Positions 59,112 through 64,000 of a DNA stretch of 64,000 bases are shown in pieces. Source of the stretch: Laburnicola sp. R22_1 (lineage: Eukaryota > Ascomycota > Dothideomycetes > Pleosporales > Didymosphaeriaceae); contig JACONQ010000004.1 in NCBI GenBank assembly GCA_014281115.1, positions 1,860,001 to 1,924,000 on the forward strand, read 5' to 3'. A program made the position numbers and the translations under genes. The notes beneath the pieces are model-generated. The model did no database searches. It was not told where the DNA came from and worked only from the letters and a program-made list of their open reading frames with translations. Every line of letters starts with the position of its first letter. Within the stretch, counting starts at the first letter, position 1.

Positions 59112-60330
59112 ATGTCTCTATTAATACTTAGGGATCCCATAGTAATCCTAACCAATTACTTAAGCTACACACTATGGCTAAGGCAAATTAATGCCTAAGC
59201 CTAGTTATTAAAAGCATAGGATCTTATTAACCCATCCCTCGACAATAAACTAATGGCAGAACTAGTCATGCTAGTCGCACTAAATATTGGTGCCTATTAA
59301 CCAGCTCTCGCTTTCGTTAATAGAAATACTAATAACGCCTGTCTATTGCTACCATCGCACCTATTGCTAGCTGGCGAAAAGGCGTACAAAATTAATACTA
59401 ATTTCTATAAGAATTAACTTAAAATCTATAAGCTCCTGGATTAAAAGTATAAACAAGAGAAGGAGAACCTAGATAAGCTAGTTATTCTTATTTAAACCAC
59501 CACCTCGGCACATTTATAGTCTAATTGCTGCACTCTAGGTAAATTAATTAGATAATGGATTAAGAACCTTATAAAAACGGTTGGGGTTAACTAACATAAT
59601 AAATAAAAAAGAGCAAGAATTAGGTACTAAGACACTCTTAAACTAATAAGATTAGTTAGTTTATAGTACACCTAGCTCGCTAAGTATAATTATATGGCTA
59701 TAGAAGCTGAGTATAATTGTGTGTTAGAGCTTTAGAAGCTAGACTTAGTTAAATAAGATTTTATAAAAGCGGTTACTAATATCGCATTCTAATAGGTTAT
59801 AACCTTCCTATAATATAGAAGTAAGAATAAGACTATTAATAGAAAAGAGATAGTAAAACTCTTCTAAGAATAAATAGTAATACAGCACCTAATTAAGGGT
59901 AAACAAAGGGGCGCCTTTACTATTATAGGACTATCTCTTACTAATAGTAGTGTAACTACCTAGGCCGCAGCTAGAGACGCCTAACATGTGGATAAAGCAG
60001 TATTATCCAAGCGAGGCAGATTACGCGCTAATAAAGCTGGCCCTAAAGCCAAATCTAAGTAGTTCGTACGAGTTACCGACAATAAGCCAATCGCAGTTAG
60101 AGGCTAAGAGAAATTAAACCCTAAGTGCCCTGCTTATAAATAACGCCATAGTCTAAAAGACTACTTTTACACATTCCCTAATAAATAACCTAAATAGTTT
60201 AAACTAAAGCCTACTATAGAGGCGGTTATAACATATAGGTTAAAGAATAACCCTGTGCTTATAGAGCGTATGAGATCCATAAAGCGTTAAAAGTCATAGA
60301 TACCAAAAATTAAATAATTAAAGACCCCTA
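59112..60330 (+). pseudogene. C7 gag, up to the Tc1 insertion
   Basis: The ATG at 59112 opens a gag equivalent to C4 ('MSLLILRDPIVILTNYLSYT'). It has many TAG/TAA codons. The uninterrupted C5 target site (ATCGC) is at 59781-59785. The zinc knuckle around 60127-60165 is degraded ('CPAY' then 'RHSLKDY'). The reading frame is cut by the Tc1 element at TA 60329-60330 and resumes at 61850. Confidence 0.85.
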
Positions 60331-61847
60331 CGGAGGTGCCTTTCAAAAGTCCTTGCCCACCTTGGCGAGCAGGGGTATACGCCACATTCTTAATTAGGAA
60401 GCATCTCCGAGACTACGTGGCCTTTGCTTCTAACCTCACAACCCCTCTATACTATTTGCTCTCTAATCAATACTGTCTTTGCGATGGCTCCTCACGATAT
60501 TGCTACAAGGGCTTTAATAATCACTCTCAAGGCTACTGGAAAGCCCAATGACGAGATCACTGGTCTAACAGGGATTCCAAAGCGGACGATTAACTCAATA
60601 TTTGCGCGAGCAATTAAACGAGGCTTTGATCCATGCCAGCGGCCACTTAAGCTTATGGATAAATACCTTGAAGATGGCCATCGCTCTGGGAGGCCCTTAA
60701 AGCAGGATGATGTTGCACAGAAAGTAGTTAACAGCGTACGCACTGACCGCTATAGACGAGAGAAGTCTTGCGCTGACGTTGCTGGCGCGCTTAGCTAAGA
60801 AGGATTCAACATCTCCGCTACAACTGTCTGGCGCATCCTAAGGAAGGCAGGCTTCAAGAAGACAAAGCCGACAAGGAAATCTGGGTTAACAAAGAAGATA
60901 AAGGAGGCTCGGTATAACTAGTGCCTTTAGCATGAACACTGGACAATTAAGGATTGGAAGAATGTTATCTGGTCTAATGAAACGTCTGTGGTTCTCCTCC
61001 ATAGGCGTGGAGGATACAGAATATGGCGGAAGGCTAATAAGGCATTTGTTCGAAGTTGTATCCATAAGAGGTGGAAGGGCTACTCTGAGTTCATGTTCTA
61101 AGGGTGCTTTTTATATAATAAGAAGGGGCCCTGTCACTGCTGGACGCCAGAAACAAAGAAAGAGAAGGAGGCTGCTACTGCTTAAATTGAGAAGCTTAAC
61201 CAGGAGCTAGAGCCTATTATGAAGGCACAATAGGAGCTTGAAAATAAAATGCGTCGCCTTGCTCTACGTAATAAGCCTGGACGACAACCTCAATAGACGT
61301 GGAACAAGAAGACTGGAAAGGTCAGCTGGGGCAGAGGATTAGGTATTGACTAGTATCGATACCAGACGTTTGTCCTACTTCTAAAGCTCATACCCTTTGC
61401 TAAGGAGTGCAAAGCAGAGCGGCCAGAAACAGTTGTACAAGAAGATAAGGCGCCTTCTCACAATTATCACGTCCAGAGCTACATGTATAGCATCTATAAT
61501 ATTGCGAAGCTGCTTTGGTGTGGTAATTCACCTGATTTGAACGCTATTAAACCTTGCTGGCTATGGATGAAGAGAGCTACTACAAAGAAAGGTGCACTAA
61601 AGAGCAGAGCAGAGGCTGTCCGTGCTTGGGAGCAGTGCTGGCAAGATCTACCTTAGGAGAAGATCTAGGCTTGGATTGAGCGTATTCCTGTTCATATCAC
61701 AAAGATTATTAAGGTAGAAGGAGGTAACGAGTATAAGGAGGGCAGGAATCTCTATAGACTTAGGTAATCGGATATATATCCAAATTAAGAATGTGGCGCA
61801 GACCCCTGCTTGCCAAGGTGGGCAAGGACTTTTGAAAGGCACCTCCG
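60331..61847 (+). mobile_element. Tc1/mariner DNA transposon
   Basis: 1517 bp with inverted ends of about 46 bp starting CGGAGGTGCCTTTCAAAAGT and one mismatch (GCGAG against GCAAG in the inner part). TA at 60329-60330 and 61848-61849. C4 carries the empty site at 47612-47613 in otherwise matching sequence. Confidence 0.95.
60484..61768 (+). pseudogene. Tc1/mariner transposase (DD34E type), inactivated
   Basis: The ATG at 60484 opens 'MAPHDIATRALIITLKATGK', a helix-turn-helix DNA-binding start; a second HTH follows ('GFNISATTVWRILRKAGF'). The catalytic core: residue 165 in 'VIWSNETSVV' is Asn instead of the first Asp. Residue 321 in 'VQEDKAPSH' is the second Asp, kept. Residue 356 in 'SPDLNAIKPCW' is Lys instead of Glu. 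The two losses are G-to-A changes. A coiled-coil insert ('EKLNQELEPIMK') between first and second Asp is typical of a common fungal branch. About eight TAG/TAA codons interrupt one otherwise continuous frame. The upstream frame from 60424 lies in the leader. Confidence 0.92.
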
Positions 61848-61884
61848 TACTCTAACTTAAATTACTAAGATTACTAACAATAAA

Positions 61885-61890
61885 TGACTA
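61885..61890 (+). promoter_or_regulatory. C7 gag/pol readthrough-type stop, TGA CTA G
   Basis: TGA CTAGATGG as in C6, kept although the surrounding sequence is RIP-mutated. Confidence 0.65.
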
Positions 61891-62261
61891 GATGGCAGAC
61901 AGATTACTATTCTCTTAGTAAGCTTTAATACTATTGTAGCCTCCTACTACTTAGACCTAAACACATACCCACTATGTAACTCTACAATCCTTAATTCTAG
62001 TATAACCTGCCACATCTTTAATAATATTAATCGCTTTGTCTTATAGCAACCACCATCGCCAGGAGACTTTGTATGGGCAGGATTATTATAATATAGATAA
62101 GGGGATATAGGAGTGTCCATCTTTACATTAAGAGTAAGGAGGAAAATTGCTTAGTAAGGTTAGACAATATCGCCTACTATCCTAGTCTACTTTGCAACCT
62201 AGTGTCCTTCTGATTACTCTAAAGGCAAGGCCTCTAGTAGGACACTATCGTTAGACCTAAC

Positions 62262-62540
62262 AATAATTATCCTAGTCTACTATAATTAATTTGCTAAACA
62301 AAATTAACTAGATTAATGTCCTTCTATATACAAATTACTCGCGCACCGCACTAAGGCGAACGCCATTAGCACACGATAGGCCATTAGGCCCTTAGGCCTA
62401 GAGCACACAGTGAATTATAGTGAAGGGGTAGGCACGTAGAGCACACATTAAAGGGTTAATGGGTACTAGGCCACCTAGGCCCTTAGGCACTAGAGCACAC
62501 AGTGAATTATAGTGAAGGGGTACGTATTAAAGGGTTAACC
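62262..62540 (+). repeat. Scrambled local duplications in C7 integrase region
   Basis: Compared with C4 48015-48290, the segment contains a displaced copy of TATCCTAGTCTACT (original near 62178), two copies of GAGCACACAGTGAATTATAG (near 62401 and 62493) and two of ATTAAAGGGTTAA. The proper zinc-finger sequence of about 200 bp between them is missing. Confidence 0.75.
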
Positions 62541-64000
62541 ACAGTCTAATGCGACGCTTGCGGCAGATTAAAGCTTAGGCGACAAATTAGACGTTAGGCT
62601 AGACAAATTAATAATAGCCTAGGAGAGAGAGTCGCTATAGACTTTCATAACTTTAAAGACAAGAGCTTAACTAGTAAAAAGAGTATAATGCTTATCTCTA
62701 ATTGTTTCTTAGGCATAGCTTGGGACTTCTACTTTAAAGATAATTAACTAGCACAAATAATTATTAAGCTGCTAAAGGAATTTGTACTATTTATAAAAGT
62801 ATAGTTTAAGGTAACTATAAAAGTTATTAAATCTAATAATGAGATTTTCTTAGTTAAATAAGACGTTTATAGGGAGTGTGTTAATAAAGAGGTTGTTATT
62901 AAGCCTTTAGCACCTAATATCTAAGCTTAAAATAGAGGGGCTAAACACTTAGAGGGTGTAATTAAGGAAAAGAGCCGTGCAATGCGACTTAACGCCAACC
63001 TCCCTTAAACACTATGGCCAGAGATCACACGAGCGGCCATATACCTATATAATCGAACGCTAAACTACGCTAATTAATAGCGATCACCACACAAAGTATT
63101 TTTTATAATAGTTGCCTACCAAAACAGCATTGTTACCTAACTAAAGAAACTAAACCAGGCTTACCTTAGAGTCTATAGCTATAAAGCTTTTGCCTTAACT
63201 AACAATATAAAACGCGGCAAGAGCAAGCTCCAAAGGCTCGACCTAAAGGCATGAGTTAGTTACCTAGTGGGCTATTAATTAATAAACATCTAAAGAGTAT
63301 GAATACCTCTACTTAACAAAGTTATTAGCACACGCGACGTTATCTTTAACAAAAATTAAGTGTTTTTAGGTAAACAAGAAGACCTATTAGACAACCTCAT
63401 ACACAGCACTACTAAAGAGATTACTATATGGACCCAAATAGTAGAGCTATCGCCCTTACCACCAGAACATAAAAATACGGAGTTTTTCTATAAGGATGAG
63501 TCGATTATTAACTCTCACGAGGAGGACGAGGGTGCTCTAGGGTACTATTAAGGAAGGAAGATTAATTACACCTACCCAACACCACTAGAGACACCTTTGC
63601 GTGTCGCACTGCTTGCCCAATTAATGGTAAGTTTTAAATAGGACTAAATTGAAAAATTACCCATAGGAACACCACAGCCAGATTAACGCGCTGTGCTATA
63701 GGCAGCCGCCTTCCTTGTAGGTACACTTGCAGGAAGTAGAGGCAAATATAAGGGAAAGCCACTTAATAAAGCTTAATTTAATTGCATGCTCGCAGTAGGC
63801 AAGAAATCCTATTAAAGTTAACTGCTAGAACCTCTATTATACAGAACCTAGATAGATAATTATCTGTTATTTGAAATGTGAAAGAATGCCGAGCGATTCT
63901 ATCTACAAAGTCACAAAGAAATGAGGTCTTGAAGCGAGGTGCCCGCAGCCTTAGTGCAATCACGCGGTTACTAGATTCTTGACTGTATGTAGGTATATAC

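Larger units (their letters stand above)
58758..64000 (+). mobile_element. Ty1/copia retrotransposon C7 (C4 family), truncated by window end
   Basis: LTR 58758-59075, primer-binding site, gag from 59112, protease, integrase and the start of RT. The 3' part lies outside. A Tc1/mariner element is inserted in its gag. It provides empty sites for both insertions that split C4. Confidence 0.9.
61850..64000 (+). pseudogene. C7 gag end, protease, integrase and RT start
   Basis: Continues C7 after the Tc1 element. The gag/pol stop is TGA CTA GAT at 61885. Protease 'TILNSSITCHIFNN' has lost DSG. The zinc-finger region (about 62260-62540) is scrambled by small duplications. The integrase core reads 'VAIDFHNF' and 'VIKSNNEIF', with the second Asp lost. 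The integrase-RT spacer (about 63430-63900) matches C6, including the uninterrupted C6 target at 63423-63427. The RT begins at the window end ('LDCM', then 'VYT'). Confidence 0.86.

Noticed and set aside
1..64000. A novel defence or biosynthetic system
   Set aside because: No non-transposon gene cluster could be found; all identifiable coding sequence belongs to known transposon classes.

Overview
This 64 kb window looks like a transposon graveyard from a filamentous ascomycete (Pezizomycotina). I found no host gene, tRNA, rRNA or CRISPR array. The fungal assignment rests on the element families (Tad-like LINE, Fot1/pogo, fungal Tc1/mariner, hAT, Ty1/copia and Ty3/gypsy) and on mutation of the repeat-induced point mutation (RIP) type. 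CpA has become TpA on both strands, CAG/CAA/TGG codons have become TAG/TAA, and AT-rich stretches carry very few long reading frames.

Layout. 1-11123: a minus-strand Ty3/gypsy element (G1), split by a hAT element (about 2526-5523), by a 703 bp palindromic foldback element (8013-8715) and by a Fot1/pogo element (8718-10851). 11124-21789: a minus-strand copia element (C2) whose 3' LTR carries a second, plus-strand copia element (C1, 11277-16787). 21795-28947: AT-rich decayed DNA with a 446 bp GC-normal insert, an unidentified 1.1-1.3 kb repeat, microsatellites and short tandem repeats. 28948-34431: minus-strand copia C3 with a solo LTR inside. 34432-38470: remains of a plus-strand gypsy element (G2), its reverse transcriptase split by the inverted partner of the 1.1-1.3 kb repeat. 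38471-40955: AT-rich DNA with one GC-normal island. 40956-59075: plus-strand copia C4, broken by copia C5 (41984-47063) and copia C6 (49178-56677); C6 carries a 5'-truncated LINE in its 3' LTR. 58758-64000: copia C7, which shares an LTR with C4, carries a Tc1/mariner element (60331-61847) and runs off the window.

The nesting is well supported. Most copia insertions have exact 5 bp target duplications, the TA elements have TA duplications, and the LINE has a 14 bp duplication. For several insertions the uninterrupted target is present in another copy in the window. Removing the hAT, foldback and Fot1 inserts with one target copy each restores the G1 reading frames.

The copia elements differ in LTR length (165, 186, 218, 292 and 318 bp) but share three features: a purine tract ending in GAGGGGGTG directly before the 3' LTR; a primer-binding site complementary to the anticodon arm of tRNA-Lys(CUU), implying a half-tRNA primer; and gag and pol in one frame, separated by a single stop in the context UGA-CUA, a known leaky context. 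The last two are the most interesting observations here. No element looks currently functional, although C6 keeps all recognisable catalytic residues despite many stops.
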